From: Didymella arachidicola
Taxonomy: Eukaryota; Ascomycota; Dothideomycetes; Pleosporales; Didymellaceae
Reading direction: 5' to 3'
Assembly (NCBI GenBank): GCA_016630955.3
Contig: CM049988.1
Location: 434,001-498,000, forward strand
DNA: 64,000 bases
Shown here: piece after piece, positions 63,531 to 64,000 of the stretch
How the letters are laid out: each line of letters opens with the position of its first letter
Numbering within the stretch: position 1 is the first letter of the stretch
The notes under the pieces: generated by a model
Database searches by the model: none
What the model saw: the letters and a program-made list of their open reading frames with translations, nothing else
What the model was told of the DNA's origin: nothing
Translations under genes and position numbers: made by a program

Positions 63531-64000
63531 GCTTCAGCTTGAGAAAATACCTGGCCGACGCGGAGCCGCGTCGTTGATCGATTGACCTTGGAATCCATGG
63601 CGAACAAGACCCCGCGCTTCCTCACGGCATCGTACCGGGTCGGGTATGTAGGTGTTGTTTGTAGTAGAAAAACGAAGTTCATTATGCAATTCAAGCCACG
63701 AACAAAGCAGACTTTATACCACCCCCCCCCCCTCCCCCCCCGCGCTCCGCCCAACAAATGCCTCATCCGCAGCGATTGCTGCTGCTGGGAGCGGGGCAGA
63801 GGGGTTCGAGCAACAAGCTGCATGAGCATCCCACTTTGTGTTGTCGCCAGTTGCGTCTGCGGGCCCCGGGAGTGCGGTGCGGCGGCGTCTGATTTGCTGT
63901 GTGGACGTGCCGTGTGGGACCGTGATGGACGAGGCCCCTGCTACCCGCGGGTTGCCGCTGTGTTGAAGGGGTTAGTGTTGAGCGTGACAGGCAGAGATGC
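63531..64000. other. nmt1 upstream leader/promoter region
   Basis: It contains a possible upstream ORF start (ATG at 63599 on the minus strand, MDSKVNRSTTRLRVGQ) just before the riboswitch-containing intron donor, and a poly-C tract (CCCCCCCCCC then T then more C) at about 63720-63740. No gene was recognised to the window edge. Confidence 0.5.

Noticed and set aside
1..64000. tRNA or rRNA genes
   Set aside because: No cloverleaf-compatible A/B box pair or rRNA core sequence was recognised by eye; a tRNAscan run would be decisive.

Overview
This is a filamentous ascomycete (Pezizomycotina) chromosome segment, most likely Dothideomycetes. Evidence: many genes are split by short introns (about 45-125 nt) with GTRNGT donors and CTAAC/CTGAC branch points; there are three Zn2Cys6 regulators, one of them a XlnR/Xyr1 orthologue; the NMT1/THI5 gene carries a fungal TPP riboswitch; and decayed genes show stop codons of the kind that C-to-T (RIP-like) mutation makes. 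The class-level assignment is an inference. Starts were set at ATG; several longer open frames begin at TTG/GTG and were trimmed.

Layout. 0-1.7 kb: a NAD+ synthetase pseudogene running off the left edge. 2.7-10.7 kb: small conserved genes (DUF4267-like membrane protein, short-chain dehydrogenase, beta-carbonic anhydrase, DUF3253 protein, dysferlin/peroxin-domain protein, calcofluor-white-hypersensitive-type protein, Cdt1-like licensing factor with two MluI cell-cycle boxes upstream). 11.1-20.1 kb: a possible catabolic island (DHDPS-family aldolase, FMN-dependent 2-hydroxyacid dehydrogenase, Zn2Cys6 factor, NAD(P)-binding epimerase-like protein, aldehyde dehydrogenase). 21.5-22.6 kb: succinate dehydrogenase assembly factor 2. 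24.4-26.4 kb: two decayed genes head to head (a C2H2 protein and a signal-peptide protein). 26.4-34.2 kb: Gfo/Idh/MocA oxidoreductase divergent from a second DHDPS-family aldolase, then XlnR. 34.3-37.7 kb: gene-poor. 37.7-45.0 kb: Ure2-type GST, branchpoint-bridging protein (SF1/BBP), myotubularin phosphatase. 45.9-50.2 kb: intact C2H2 paralogue of the 24-kb pseudogene, and a homeobox plus C2H2 factor. 51.1-56.6 kb: class III CoA-transferase divergent from a Zn2Cys6 factor. 56.8-63.3 kb: tightly packed small genes (RPC11, ankyrin protein, SF3b10/Ysf3, a coiled-coil protein, a membrane-anchored alpha/beta hydrolase, NMT1/THI5 with riboswitch), interleaved with three 27-28 bp minisatellites.

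The most noteworthy signals are: the complete TPP riboswitch-thi5 unit; three pseudogenes whose in-frame stops look like C-to-T changes, one of them with an intact paralogue 20 kb away; a branch-point-rich, frame-open intron inside the gene for the branch-point-binding protein itself; MCB boxes plus KEN and PIP-like motifs on the Cdt1 homologue; and three unrelated minisatellites sharing a 27-28 bp period within 3 kb. All exon boundaries were inferred by eye from reading frame, splice consensus and family conservation.
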